Of a DNA stretch of 64,000 nt, positions 1-9,211 are shown one piece after another. A program made the translations under genes and the position numbers. The stretch is from the NCBI RefSeq assembly GCF_002952215.1, contig NZ_CP022600.1:1984001-2048000 (forward strand). The letters run 5' to 3'. The notes beneath the pieces are model-generated. The model worked only from the letters and a program-made list of their open reading frames with translations, did no database searches and was not told the origin of the DNA. Every line of letters starts with the position of its first letter. Position 1 is the first letter of the stretch. The stretch is from Porphyrobacter sp. HT-58-2. Its GTDB lineage: Bacteria > Pseudomonadota > Alphaproteobacteria > Sphingomonadales > Sphingomonadaceae.

Positions 1-260
1 TCAGGAACGCGTGCTTGAACTCGGGAAAGTGTCCGGTGAGCGATCCCTTGCGTATAAGCAACGGCACGGCGCCATCGCGTTTGCGAGAGGTGCACGAAAT
101 GGCAACAATATGTCATTGAGGCGCTTTTCGACCGCTGCGACATCTAAGTCTCTATGAGACATATTTATCAACTTGTGCCTGAGTCTGCATTTTGTTGAAT
201 TCTCGGAGCATCCTGGCTAGAGTAGGGCTGTCGACCACTTCAGCAGCCTTCGGGGTCCAC
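1..260. other. Unassigned left edge
   Basis: No supportable gene was seen here. The stretch holds the upstream region of the AbrB/PIN pair, with an AT-richer patch around 155-200 that could carry its promoter. No clear continuation of a truncated gene is readable at the left edge. Confidence 0.4.
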
Positions 261-506
261 ATGACAGTTCAAGTCAATATAACGCCAAACGGGCGAATGA
301 GCCTCCCGGCTGACATCCGTAAGCGGCTCGGGCTCGTCGGTGGCGGCGCGGTGTATCTGGATGAGACGCCTGATGGCCTTGTGCTGCGAACGGCCGCTCA
401 GGCTGTTGCGCGCGCGCAGGCCTTGGCGAAGCAATACACTGAAGGAAACCCGGATGCGTCGGTCGACGCTTTCCTCGCCAAGCGCCGCGAGGAAAGCGGA
501 GAGTGA
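261..506 (+). CDS. AbrB/MazE-family antitoxin
   Basis: An 81-residue protein whose N-terminal half (ITPNGRMSLPADIRKRLGL) is the swapped-hairpin AbrB/SpoVT DNA-binding motif. The C-terminal tail is charged and probably binds the toxin. The ATG at 261 is preferred because the domain begins immediately after it; the 23 residues encoded upstream look unrelated. Its stop overlaps the start of the PIN-domain gene (GTGA at 503-506), as expected for translational coupling in a type II toxin-antitoxin operon. By family knowledge it should neutralise the PIN toxin and repress its own promoter. The specific VapB subfamily is not assigned. Confidence 0.85.
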   Translation: MTVQVNITPNGRMSLPADIRKRLGLVGGGAVYLDETPDGLVLRTAAQAVARAQALAKQYTEGNPDASVDAFLAKRREESGE

Positions 507-892
507 GCGAGATCGTATTGGATGCCTCCGCACTCATCGCCATGCTGAAGGGGGAGAAGGGTGCAGACAAGGTCGCCGCGGCGATCGCAGACGCCCGGAT
601 ATGCACCATCAATTACGCCGAGGTGGTCACCCACTTCATCCATCTCGGCATGCCCGAGCGCGAGGTTGACGCCATGCTCGATCCTCTACCAATGACGATT
701 GTGCCGACCGACAAGGCCCTGGCGCAATTGGCGGGGCGGTTGCGGGCTGTCACTGCTGATCACGGGCTTTCGCTTGGCGATCGCTTCTGTCTTGCGCTGG
801 CGCAGCGTGACGGTCTGCCAGCGTGGACCAGCGATCAGAGGTGGAAGGCAGTCGGCGCTGCCGCCAAAGCCAAGGTCGTTGCTATTCGATGA
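503..892 (+). CDS. PIN-domain ribonuclease toxin (VapC-like)
   Basis: A 129-residue PIN domain. The acidic residues of the fold are visible: D in LDASALIAMLKGE near residue 7, E in NYAEVVTHF near residue 40, D in LSLGDRFCLALA near residue 92, and D in WTSDQRW near residue 110. PIN toxins are metal-dependent RNases, often cutting tRNA or rRNA. It starts with GTG at 503, overlapping the antitoxin stop, so the pair is translationally coupled. It is intact and of normal family length. The RNA target cannot be read from the sequence. Confidence 0.88.
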   Translation: MSEIVLDASALIAMLKGEKGADKVAAAIADARICTINYAEVVTHFIHLGMPEREVDAMLDPLPMTIVPTDKALAQLAGRLRAVTADHGLSLGDRFCLALAQRDGLPAWTSDQRWKAVGAAAKAKVVAIR

Positions 893-1026
893 TGTCCAGC
901 GGGAAGGGCAGGGCTGTTGTCACTTGACCGGTGATGAGCTGCCATACTCCTGTCTGGCTGCTTCGGCGGGGTTCGTCCCCAAAAGCGGAAATTCGCAAAC
1001 CGACCCCAATTCGGTCATTCGCCACA

Positions 1027-1113
1027 CCCCGTCCCGGGCTTGACCCGGGACCCAGCTTTTTCCGGCTCCGACGCGAGAAAGCAGCGGGGCTCCGGGTCAA
1101 GTCCGGGGCGGGG
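1027..1113. repeat. REP/BIME-like double palindrome
   Basis: Two inverted copies of a palindromic unit. The left unit has a perfect 8-bp stem, GTCCCGGG/CCCGGGAC, at 1031-1038 and 1044-1051 with loop CTTGA. The right unit, around 1088-1113, is its reverse complement with a few mismatches. The pair resembles the repetitive extragenic palindromes common in sphingomonad genomes. No gene overlaps it. Confidence 0.75.
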
Positions 1114-1158
1114 TGAAATGGCCAAAATCACCCACTTCCGGTCATTGCACAGCCCTAC

Positions 1159-1229
1159 CTCCGATCCCGAAAGCGGTATTGCGGCTTTGCCCTGATCCTG
1201 AAAAATTCCTGCCATTCTGAAAGCGACCC
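1159..1229 (-). repeat. Dispersed intergenic repeat, copy 1 (partial)
   Basis: Reading on the minus strand, it carries the family core GGAATTTTTCAGGATC followed by GGGCAAAGCCGCAAT and CGCTTTCGGGATCG. The same core recurs in other intergenic gaps of this window. This copy lacks the distal GGCCCGGCTCATGGCCGG part. Confidence 0.7.
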
Positions 1230-1318
1230 CGAAACCGACGAAACTAGCCACGGTTGATGCGCGCTCGGCGGGCGGGCGAAACTGGTGTCGGCCTTATCCG
1301 AATATCTTGGGAGAAGAT

Positions 1319-1332
1319 TGACACCGGTAGCA
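1319..1332 (+). promoter_or_regulatory. LacI-family operator, site 1
   Basis: TGACACCGGTAGCA, a near-palindrome centred on ACCGGT, lies about 75 bp upstream of the beta-helix gene. It is identical to the site between lacI and the hydratase and differs by one base from the site upstream of the TonB receptor. The symmetric ACCGGT core is typical of LacI/GalR operators, and the only LacI-type gene in the window is in this locus. Confidence 0.75.
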
Positions 1333-1406
1333 TAAAAGTGAAAACTTAGACCTCAAAATGAGGCACTGCCGCTGGACGGGGCCGATTGAGTAGAGGTTTG
1401 AGGGGT

Positions 1407-3137
1407 ATGGCGTTCCGGGATTGGACACGGTTAAGTCGATCGGGCCTGACCACCATCGGTGCCATTGCGATTCTCCTGGTCGCGTCTGCGCCCGGCGTTG
1501 CAACATCGTCCCGTTCGCCACGCCTGTTGGAGGCTGCCCGGAGCGGACAACCGGACTTTAGCTATGCCGGTTACGGCTTTGGACTGACACCCTTGCCAAC
1601 CGCGACGGGCACGATCATCGACGCAACCCAGCACGGGGTGGTTCCCGATGACGGGAAGGACGACGCCAAGGCGCTGCTGCGCGCGATTGCAGCTGCGGAT
1701 GCGGTTGAGGGCAAGGTCACGTTGCAATTGCCGTCCGGCCGTATCCAGATCGGCGAGGTCATTCCGCTGGAACGCAGCAATTTCACTTTGCGCGGAGCAG
1801 GTTCGGGAGCAGACGGCACGGAACTCTATTTTCCCCGGCCGCTGAATATCGTCGACGATCCGATGCGCCAGGATGAGCTGCGCGATTATCTCAGGCGCGA
1901 GAACAAGTATGAGGTGAACGCCGATCAGAACATCAACTTCTTGTTCAGCGAATATAGCTGGTCCGGTGCATTTCTGCTTGTCGGGCCGAAAAAGGACCGG
2001 TCGGTGTCCTATGATCCGGCAAAGGATCGCCGTATGCCGGTCCTGGCCGATCCGGTGTTGGGCAAGCAATTCGACCGGAAGATCAAAGTCAAAGACACCT
2101 CTAAGCTAAAGGTCGGGCAGGTGGTGCAGGTCCAATGGTATTCGGTCGATGGCCCGGACAGCGGGATCTTGCGTTCGATGTATGGCGATCTGTCTGACTG
2201 GAACGAGAGCGAAGCGGGGACCGCGGCCCCGCTCACGATCGGATCGCATCACTGGACTTTCGCCAACCGGCCAGTCGTGGCGCAGCCGACCCGGGTCACA
2301 GCGATCAAGGGCAATGATGTGACCATCGGCGACCCTCTGCTGCATGGCATCTCACCAACGCAGCCTGCGGTGATCGCTTCATGGCACCATCTTGAAGCGG
2401 TCGGAATCGAGGCGATGAGGCTGACCTTCCCCGACAATCCCTGGTTCGGCCATCATCTGGAGGCGGGCTATAACGGGATTTACCTCACCGGACTGTTCGA
2501 CGGCTGGGTACGTGATGTCGAAATCCGCAACGCCGACAGCGGCATCCTGACGGACAATGCAGGGTCGATAACCATCGACAAAGTGCGCACTACTGGTGAG
2601 CATAAGGCGCATTACACAGTCCATGTCGGTGCTGTGCATAATGTGCTGGTGCGCGATCTCGTGGTCGAAAACCCGTCGGTTCACCCGGTCAGTGTCAATA
2701 CGCGGTCGACCCGCTCCGTGTTCCTGCGCGCAAAGGTGCGCCGCGATGCAATCATCGATCAGCATTCGGGATCGAACCATCAGAACCTGTTCGATCAACT
2801 CACGATGCATGTGGTACCGCGCCGCACCGCCTCGGGATGGAGCTACCGCCTGTGGGAAGGCGGGGGTGCGCCATACTGGAAGCCGGGCCATGGGCTGTTT
2901 AACACCCATTGGAACCTGAAACTGGTGTTTCCCGACAGCGTGCCGGATGACGCGGTCGTTGGTATCACCAGTGGGCTGGAGGGCCCGGGCGCGCGTATTG
3001 TTGGCCTTCACGGCAATCGCTCGGTCATGCTGGATTATCGGCCTGCGCCTTATGCCGAAATGCTGAACGAGGCGGTTGTTTCTGCCCCATCGTTATACGA
3101 GCACCAACTCGCCATGAGGCGTGCGCGGATGCGATAA
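1407..3137 (+). CDS. Secreted pectate-lyase-like beta-helix protein
   Basis: 576 residues with an N-terminal signal peptide (hydrophobic LTTIGAIAILLVASAPGVA). It then has a region typical of the right-handed beta-helix pectate lyase superfamily: GVVPDDGKDDAKALLRAI followed by VTLQLPSGRIQIGEVIPL and FTLRGAGSGADGTELYF. Later segments have parallel-helix repeat character. Such proteins are polysaccharide lyases or hydrolases of acidic glycans. The downstream genes process unsaturated uronates, so a lyase or accessory role on a uronate polymer is inferred, but the substrate cannot be told. I chose the ATG at 1407 (preceded by TTGAGGGG) over upstream TTG codons because it places the signal peptide correctly. 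A LacI-type operator lies upstream. Confidence 0.72.
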   Translation: MAFRDWTRLSRSGLTTIGAIAILLVASAPGVATSSRSPRLLEAARSGQPDFSYAGYGFGLTPLPTATGTIIDATQHGVVPDDGKDDAKALLRAIAAADAVEGKVTLQLPSGRIQIGEVIPLERSNFTLRGAGSGADGTELYFPRPLNIVDDPMRQDELRDYLRRENKYEVNADQNINFLFSEYSWSGAFLLVGPKKDRSVSYDPAKDRRMPVLADPVLGKQFDRKIKVKDTSKLKVGQVVQVQWYSVDGPDSGILRSMYGDLSDWNESEAGTAAPLTIGSHHWTFANRPVVAQPTRVTAIKGNDVTIGDPLLHGISPTQPAVIASWHHLEAVGIEAMRLTFPDNPWFGHHLEAGYNGIYLTGLFDGWVRDVEIRNADSGILTDNAGSITIDKVRTTGEHKAHYTVHVGAVHNVLVRDLVVENPSVHPVSVNTRSTRSVFLRAKVRRDAIIDQHSGSNHQNLFDQLTMHVVPRRTASGWSYRLWEGGGAPYWKPGHGLFNTHWNLKLVFPDSVPDDAVVGITSGLEGPGARIVGLHGNRSVMLDYRPAPYAEMLNEAVVSAPSLYEHQLAMRRARMR

Positions 3138-3168
3138 GCAGTGACGCCTTGCGCAGCAGATCGCGCAG

Positions 3169-4215
3169 TTATGCGCCCGATAGCGGCGGCGCGATAGACG
3201 AGCGTTCGATCAGTTCGGATGGCAAGTGGACGGAATCGCCCGAGAAGCGCCGCTGCGGGAGAAAATCGCCCAACAGCTTTTCCGCCGCCAGCATGCCCAT
3301 ATCGCGGATCGGCCATCGGACCGTGGTCAGTGATGGCCATACATGTGTGGCGGTGGGCGAATCGTCGAAACCCACCAGCGAAAGGTCGCGCGGGATCTGG
3401 AGATTGCGTTCAAATGCGGCGTGCATGACGCCGGCAGCCATTTCGTCATTACTGGCAAAGATTGCCGTCGGGCGCGGATCAAGTCCCAGCAGCAGTCGCC
3501 CGGCCGAGCGTCCGGATTCAAAGCGATAATCGCCCTGCGCGCAATATTCTGGGGACACGGGTATGCCCGCCGCCGCCAGCGCCGCGTGAAAACCAAGCTC
3601 GCGTTCTGCCGCAGAACGAAATCCCTGCGGCCCGCGCACAAAACCGATCCGCCGGTGCCCCATCGCGATCAACAGCTGACAGGCCTCAGTCACGGCAATC
3701 CTGTCGGTGGAGGTGACGCTGTGACGATCATCATCAAGCGCTGCTGACCCGACGCGAACGAACCGCACACCCATTGATCGGAAAACGACCGCGATCTCGT
3801 CGCGTTCAGAGATGGGTGGCAGGACAATCACCCCAATAGGCCGCTGTTTCCGCAGGAACGCTTCAATGTCATCGAGCAGGGAAGGGGAGTTGCGGTCCAC
3901 CGGACGGACCATCAAGCCAAGTTCGCTGTCCCGGATAGCATCGAGGATGCCGCGCTCGAAAATCTGCACTGTCTGGGCGTTGGGGTTATCGTGCAGCAGG
4001 ACCACCGTAAAATTGCGGCCAAGCGCAAGCGCGCGGGCTTGCGGATTGGGGACATAGCCAAGTTCAACGATCGCCTGTTCTACCCGGTCTCGCGTCGCCA
4101 CTTTCAGTCCGGGCAAGCCATTGATGAACCGACTTACAGTTTTCTTGGAGACGCCAGCCAGTGACGCCACGTCGTTGATTGTCGGGTCGCGGTTACTGCG
4201 GTCTTGAGCGCTCAT
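3169..4215 (-). CDS. LacI-family transcriptional regulator
   Basis: 348 residues. The N-terminal HTH is classic: TINDVASLAGVSKKTVSRFI, then the hinge region YVPNPQARALALG. A periplasmic-binding-protein-like effector domain follows (VIVLPPISERD, AIFASNDEMAAGVMHAAF, SLVGFDDSP). The open frame extends to 4317, but the ATG at 4215 starts just before the HTH and leaves the operator at 4303-4316 in the divergent promoter region, so it is preferred. It probably represses the uronate locus and itself, with a pathway sugar acid as inducer; the inducer is inferred. It is divergent from the hydratase gene and convergent with the beta-helix gene. Confidence 0.92.
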   Translation of the reverse strand: MSAQDRSNRDPTINDVASLAGVSKKTVSRFINGLPGLKVATRDRVEQAIVELGYVPNPQARALALGRNFTVVLLHDNPNAQTVQIFERGILDAIRDSELGLMVRPVDRNSPSLLDDIEAFLRKQRPIGVIVLPPISERDEIAVVFRSMGVRFVRVGSAALDDDRHSVTSTDRIAVTEACQLLIAMGHRRIGFVRGPQGFRSAAERELGFHAALAAAGIPVSPEYCAQGDYRFESGRSAGRLLLGLDPRPTAIFASNDEMAAGVMHAAFERNLQIPRDLSLVGFDDSPTATHVWPSLTTVRWPIRDMGMLAAEKLLGDFLPQRRFSGDSVHLPSELIERSSIAPPLSGA

Positions 4216-4302
4216 GGTAGCCTTCGCTTGTTCCGGATGAACCCCCAAGGTCAAGCGAAATAGTCGCAGCGGTGCGATCAGCAGGAGCCTTTGCCCCACA
4301 AT

Positions 4303-4316
4303 TGACACCGGTAGCA
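4303..4316 (+). promoter_or_regulatory. LacI-family operator, site 2
   Basis: TGACACCGGTAGCA, identical to site 1, lies in the divergent intergenic region between lacI (start 4215) and the hydratase (start 4361). Its position suits simultaneous control of both genes. Confidence 0.78.
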
Positions 4317-4360
4317 AAAACCGTCATGTTGCCTGCCAGTGAGGGGAGTCAGGGCAGCCA

Positions 4361-5158
4361 ATGCACGACCACGGGATTATTGCGCGGTCATTTGTCGACG
4401 CGCGGGCGCGCGATGCCGTGCTGCGCGCCTATCCGGGGCCGCTGCCTGCATCCCTGTCGGAGGCCTATCAGATCCAGAATGAGGCAATCGCCTATGCCGG
4501 TCGGCGGATCGGCGGCTGGAAACTGGGAAGAATCCGCTGGCCGGAAGCTGGCCGGTATGGAGCAGAGCGGCTCGCCGGCCCGATCTTTGGCGACGCAATC
4601 TGCATCCCATCCGGTGCCCAACCGGTTCCGATGCGAGTGTTGAGCGGCTTTGCAGCTGTCGAGGCGGAAGTCATCCTGCGCCTTTCGGCATCGCCGCCAC
4701 CTGACCTTTCCCTCGAGGACGCCCCTCAATTCGTCGATGAAGTCCGGTTCGGCCTTGAGATTGCCAGCTCTCCCTTCGTAGGCATCAATCAGAACGGGCC
4801 AGCGGTGACCGTATCGGACTTCGGCAACAATTTCGGGCTGGTGGTAGGCCCGGCTATTCCCGATGCCAAAACACCGGGAGCACTTGATTGCCTTGCGGCT
4901 TTGGCGATTGACGGCGTCACGATTGGCACCGGGCTGGTTGCAGATATGCTGGATGGGCCGTTCGGATCACTTGCTTTCCTTGCGCGCCTTATGGGAGAGC
5001 GCGGGCTGCCGCTTGAGGCGGGCCAATGGATTTCGAGCGGCGCGATTACAGGTGTGCATCCCGTCAGGCATGGCCAGCATGTGCGCGCGACTTTCGGCGA
5101 TGACATCGCCATCGAATGCGTCACCATGCCGGCTCTCCTGCCCGAAGGTGCGCAATGA
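4361..5158 (+). CDS. 2-keto-4-pentenoate hydratase-like (MhpD/FAH fold) protein
   Basis: 265 residues resembling the 2-keto-4-pentenoate hydratase / 2-oxohepta-3-ene-dioate hydratase family: GGWKLGRIRWPEAGRYG near the N-terminus, the acidic segment FAAVEAEVILRLS, and the C-terminal VADMLDGPFGSLAFLARLM plus ISSGAITGVHPV segments. Family members hydrate or dehydrate 2-keto acids with a divalent metal. Its role in a uronate locus is not obvious; it may act on a 2-keto-3-deoxy acid. It is first in the operon downstream of operator site 2, and its stop overlaps the MFS gene start (ATGA at 5155-5158). Confidence 0.75.
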   Translation: MHDHGIIARSFVDARARDAVLRAYPGPLPASLSEAYQIQNEAIAYAGRRIGGWKLGRIRWPEAGRYGAERLAGPIFGDAICIPSGAQPVPMRVLSGFAAVEAEVILRLSASPPPDLSLEDAPQFVDEVRFGLEIASSPFVGINQNGPAVTVSDFGNNFGLVVGPAIPDAKTPGALDCLAALAIDGVTIGTGLVADMLDGPFGSLAFLARLMGERGLPLEAGQWISSGAITGVHPVRHGQHVRATFGDDIAIECVTMPALLPEGAQ

Positions 5159-6459
5159 CTGTCGCGGACTTAAGCCAGCCGATCGGCGCCGTGCAGGGCT
5201 TGCGGGCTGCGGCGGGCCGCTATCGCTGGATGATCGTGGCGCTGCTGTTTCTGGCGACAACCGTCAATTACATCGACCGTACCATGCTAGGCCTGCTCAA
5301 GCCCGAGCTTTCGCGCGAACTGGGCTGGAGCGAAGATGATTACGGCAACATCGTAACCGCCTTCCAGTTTGCCTATGCCTTCGGCTTTCTGTTCATGGGT
5401 TGGCTGATCGACAAGGTCGGCCCGCGCGTCGGCTATGCGATAGCTATCGGGGTATGGACCGTGGGCCATGCCGCGCACGGATTTGCCAGTTCGGTCATCG
5501 CCTTCATGTCGGCGCGCGTGGTGCTGGGAGTTGGCGAGGCCGGCCATTTCCCCTCAGTCGTCAGAGCGAGCAGCGAATGGTTTCCGCAGAAGGAGCGGGC
5601 CTACGCGATTGGATGGGTCAATTCGGCGACAACGATCGGCGTGATCCTGACTGCACCGACCCTGTGGTTGTGCATGGAAGTGTTGGGGTGGGGCTGGCGC
5701 GAAACCTTCATCTACACCGGCCTTTTCGGCGTGGCTCTGGCTGTCATCTGGTGGTGGGTCTATACCGCACCAAGACAAAGCAGCCGGGTTAGTCAGGCCG
5801 AACTTGCATGGATCGAACATGATCCGCCCGAAGGTATCCAGCAGATTGGCTGGGGTGCGCTCATCAGCAAGCGCGAGGCCTGGGCCTTCGCGGTCGGAAA
5901 GTTCCTGACCGACCCGGTCTGGTTCCTGATGCTGTTCTGGCTGCCAAGCTACTTCAGCTCGACCTACAATGTCGATCTCAAGATCGTGCTGCTGCCGATG
6001 ATCGCGATGTACCTGCTGTCAGATGTCGGCAGCATCGCTGGAGGATGGCTGTCCTCGCGACTGATCCAACGTGGCCATTCGGTCAATTTTTCCCGCAAGA
6101 TCACGATGATTTGCGCCGGTGCCTGCGTCATTCCGCTGCTTTTCGTATCTGGGCTTCAGAACATGTGGCTCGCGGTTTTTCTGATTGGCCTGGCATTGGC
6201 CGGGCATCAGGCCTTCTCGACAAATCTGCTGGCACTGCCGCCTGACATGTTTCCCAAGCGTGCGGTCGGCTCGGTCATCGGGCTTGGCGGCTTCATGGGC
6301 GGGATCGGCGGGATGATCATGGCCAAGTCAACCGGTCTGGTGCTCGATGCCACCGGGGGCGATTACTCCATCATCTTCGCGATTTGCACCACGGTCTACT
6401 TCATCGCCGTCATGGCAATCCACATTCTGTCACCTCAACTATCTCGCGCCACGGTTTAA
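5155..6459 (+). CDS. MFS transporter (hexuronate/anion:cation symporter type)
   Basis: 434 residues with about 12 hydrophobic segments. The early motif TVNYIDRTMLGLLKPEL and the loop FLFMGWLIDKVGPRVG are typical of the anion:cation symporter branch (ExuT, GudP, GarP). The ATG at 5155 overlaps the hydratase stop; the longer frame beginning at 5116 would overlap the hydratase further and is less likely. Inferred to carry uronate mono- or oligomers, or a derived keto acid, across the inner membrane. It complements the outer-membrane TonB receptor encoded next. Confidence 0.85.
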   Translation: MTVADLSQPIGAVQGLRAAAGRYRWMIVALLFLATTVNYIDRTMLGLLKPELSRELGWSEDDYGNIVTAFQFAYAFGFLFMGWLIDKVGPRVGYAIAIGVWTVGHAAHGFASSVIAFMSARVVLGVGEAGHFPSVVRASSEWFPQKERAYAIGWVNSATTIGVILTAPTLWLCMEVLGWGWRETFIYTGLFGVALAVIWWWVYTAPRQSSRVSQAELAWIEHDPPEGIQQIGWGALISKREAWAFAVGKFLTDPVWFLMLFWLPSYFSSTYNVDLKIVLLPMIAMYLLSDVGSIAGGWLSSRLIQRGHSVNFSRKITMICAGACVIPLLFVSGLQNMWLAVFLIGLALAGHQAFSTNLLALPPDMFPKRAVGSVIGLGGFMGGIGGMIMAKSTGLVLDATGGDYSIIFAICTTVYFIAVMAIHILSPQLSRATV

Positions 6460-6510
6460 CAAGAGCATAAGTCCGAATTCAGGAATTCGAAGAAGCATTA
6501 TACGCGGTGA

Positions 6511-6524
6511 TGACACCGGTATCA
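6511..6524 (+). promoter_or_regulatory. LacI-family operator, site 3
   Basis: TGACACCGGTATCA, the most symmetric of the three sites (one mismatched pair), ends 18 bp upstream of the TonB receptor start. Repressor bound here would block transcription initiation or the first steps of elongation of the receptor operon. Confidence 0.78.
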
Positions 6525-6542
6525 AAAAACAGGGAGAGTGAA

Positions 6543-9197
6543 ATGCGCAACACAATCGGTTTGATGACCTCGGTCGCCTGTCTGGCTGTCTTGCTGGCTG
6601 CACCGGCACACGCTCAGCAGGTGGAGGAATCTGGCTCCGGGGAGCAACCCGCCGTTGCCGACGATCAGGAAGAAGGCAGAGACATCATCGTTTCGGGCAT
6701 CCGGGATTCGCTGCGCAAGGCAGCTCAGGTCAAGCGCGATGCCGATCAGGTCATTGATGTCATTACCGCTGAGGATGTCGGCAAGCTCCCTGACGACAAC
6801 GTGGCCGAAGCATTGCAACGTGTGACGGGTGTGCAGATCACCCGTGTGTTCGGCGAAGGGCAGGCGGTCAATATCCGCGGCCTGCAACAGGTGCGCGTCG
6901 AAGTCGATGGGCGCACGTTGCTTGGCTTTTCGGGCCGGGTTTCGCCGCCGGAAAACGACAATCTCGGGCGTTCATCCGGTCTTGATTCCGTGCCGTCATC
7001 GCTGTTCGGTCGGCTCGAAGTCGCCAAGTCCTCGATCGCCAGCCAAGTTGAAGGTGGTCTTGGCGGGACAGTAAACCTCAAGACCCCGAAACCGTTCGAC
7101 TTCAAGAAGCCGACCATCCGGCTTAGCGCGCGCGGCACCTATTCGGACGAATCCGAGCAGTTCGAACCGGCCTTCCAGGGCCTGTGGACAACCACCTTTG
7201 GCGCGGACGACCAGTTCGGAATCCTGCTTTCGGGTGAATATCAGAAGCGCACCTCGCGCCTGCAATTGTTCGAACGCAACAATTTCCTGAACCGCCGCAA
7301 TGGCGATGCAACCGCGACCAACCGCCTCGCGCCATTGCAATTGCAATATGAAAACGTGCTGATCGATCGCACCCGCATCGGCGTGAGCGGGGCGTTCCAG
7401 TGGAAAGCGACCGACAATCTGACGCTGACCGCCGATGCGCTCTACTCGCGCGTTGCGAATGAGCGCTTCAATCAGGCGGTGACCTTCATTCTGCCGACCA
7501 ACAACAACCTCAATTTCCGCAATCCTGTGTTCCAGGAATTTGACGGTTTGCAGTACATCGTCGCGGCCGAGGCCACCGGGCGTGTCCGCGTGCAGAACCA
7601 GCGGCGCACCGACCCGACCGATAACCTGCTAGTCGGTTTCAACGCGGCCTATGGCAGCGATGACGGTATCACCATCGATGTCGATGCCTATTATTCGCGC
7701 GGCACTTTGCGGCAGGAAATCGAAGTCACTGTGCTCGATACGCCCAACAACATCATAGGCACCTTCGATTTTCGCAATGGCACCGTGCCTAGCCTAAGCC
7801 TTGCGCGCCCGGCCGGCACGCCGTTCAGCCTCACCGACCCCAGCGTCTACAATTTTCCCACCACGGGCAACCTGACACTGCGCGCCAACCAGCTTCCCGG
7901 AAATCTTGAAGAATATGCCGCCCGGGTCGATTTCGGTTTCGAGGTGAGTGACGGTTTCAAGATCACGGCCGGGGCGCGTTATGTCGATCTGCGGGCCGAC
8001 CAGACCTCGTTCCGGAGCCGCGGCCTTGCAACCCGTGATGAACTGACGCCGTTTCTCGTGCCGGGTGACCCCAATTTCCTCGACGGCATTCCGGGCAATT
8101 TCCCGCGTGAATTTGCGACATTCTTCCCCGATCGCGATTTCCTGCTTGACCGCGTGCTCTCGAGCGAACCGGGCGATGGTCCGATGGGCTTTGCGCGTAA
8201 CGCCCCGCGCGATTTCGATCTGAGGGAGCAGACCTACACCGGCTATATCATGGGTAATGCCGAATTTGATCTGCTCGGCATGCCGGCCAAGTTCAATGCC
8301 GGGGTGCGGGTGAGCCTCACCGATTTCGAGGCCAACACCTTGACGATGCTTCCGGGCAATATGCTGGTGCCGACGCGCGACACCAACAGCTTCACCAATG
8401 TGCTGCCCAGCGCAAACCTGGTCGTGAACGTGACCGACGACTTTCTGGTTCGTATCGCGGCTTCGCAGACGATGCAGCGTGCAGGCTTGGCTGATCTTGC
8501 GCCCAGCACCTTTATCAACCCCACCAACCTCACCTCGGGCGGGGGCAATGCCCAGCTGACCCCGCCGATTTCGACCAACTTCGACATCTCTTTCGAATAC
8601 TACACCGGCGGGTCGAACCTGATCTCGGCGGCGGTGTTCTACAAGGATGTCGAGGATGCTATCTCGGTTGGCACGATTCAGGAAGATATCATCTTCGAGG
8701 GCGCGCCGCTTACGGTGCAGACTTCGCGCCCGTTCAACATCGCCAGCGCCAAGGTGAAGGGCTTCGAGGCCGGGATCACGCAATTCCTCGACTTCCTGCC
8801 CTCTCCGCTGGACGGGCTGGGGGTGATTGCCAACTACACCTTTGCCGACAGCGAAGACAGCAACGGCTTCCCGCTCGTGGCGACATCACGTCACAGCTAC
8901 AACCTCGTCGCGCTCTACGAGAAGGGCCCGGTTTCGGCCCGCGTCGCCTATAACTGGCGTGATGATGCTGTGTTCGAATTCACGCAGGGGCGGCCCGACG
9001 TGATTGCGGCCAACGCGCAGCTCGACGCCCAGATCGGTATTGACCTGACAAAGAACGTGACGCTGCAATTGCTCGGACAGAACCTTCTGCCGCGCGAATC
9101 AGCGACGGTCGAGATCAGCAACTTCAACCCGATCGCGCTCAACAGCTACGCTCTGTCCGAAAGGCGCCTGTCGATCGGGGTTCGCGCGAAGTTCTAG
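6543..9197 (+). CDS. TonB-dependent receptor (sugar-uptake type)
   Basis: 884 residues. Signal peptide RNTIGLMTSVACLAVLLAAPAHA, then the sequence DIIVSGIRDSLRKAAQVKRD and a plug domain (VIDVITAEDVGKLPDDNVAEALQRVTGVQI, near residues 75-105) with NIRGLQQVRVEVDGR. A 22-strand barrel is expected to end in the terminal aromatic residue (VRAKF). The plug features match the large Caulobacter/sphingomonad receptor class associated with carbohydrate uptake. It begins at 6543, preceded by GGGAGAG, rather than at the ATG at 6507, because the signal peptide starts here. Presumed to import the oligouronate released by the secreted enzyme, energised by TonB-ExbBD encoded elsewhere. Confidence 0.93.
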   Translation: MRNTIGLMTSVACLAVLLAAPAHAQQVEESGSGEQPAVADDQEEGRDIIVSGIRDSLRKAAQVKRDADQVIDVITAEDVGKLPDDNVAEALQRVTGVQITRVFGEGQAVNIRGLQQVRVEVDGRTLLGFSGRVSPPENDNLGRSSGLDSVPSSLFGRLEVAKSSIASQVEGGLGGTVNLKTPKPFDFKKPTIRLSARGTYSDESEQFEPAFQGLWTTTFGADDQFGILLSGEYQKRTSRLQLFERNNFLNRRNGDATATNRLAPLQLQYENVLIDRTRIGVSGAFQWKATDNLTLTADALYSRVANERFNQAVTFILPTNNNLNFRNPVFQEFDGLQYIVAAEATGRVRVQNQRRTDPTDNLLVGFNAAYGSDDGITIDVDAYYSRGTLRQEIEVTVLDTPNNIIGTFDFRNGTVPSLSLARPAGTPFSLTDPSVYNFPTTGNLTLRANQLPGNLEEYAARVDFGFEVSDGFKITAGARYVDLRADQTSFRSRGLATRDELTPFLVPGDPNFLDGIPGNFPREFATFFPDRDFLLDRVLSSEPGDGPMGFARNAPRDFDLREQTYTGYIMGNAEFDLLGMPAKFNAGVRVSLTDFEANTLTMLPGNMLVPTRDTNSFTNVLPSANLVVNVTDDFLVRIAASQTMQRAGLADLAPSTFINPTNLTSGGGNAQLTPPISTNFDISFEYYTGGSNLISAAVFYKDVEDAISVGTIQEDIIFEGAPLTVQTSRPFNIASAKVKGFEAGITQFLDFLPSPLDGLGVIANYTFADSEDSNGFPLVATSRHSYNLVALYEKGPVSARVAYNWRDDAVFEFTQGRPDVIAANAQLDAQIGIDLTKNVTLQLLGQNLLPRESATVEISNFNPIALNSYALSERRLSIGVRAKF

Positions 9198-9211
9198 CAC
9201 TGCAGGAACCA

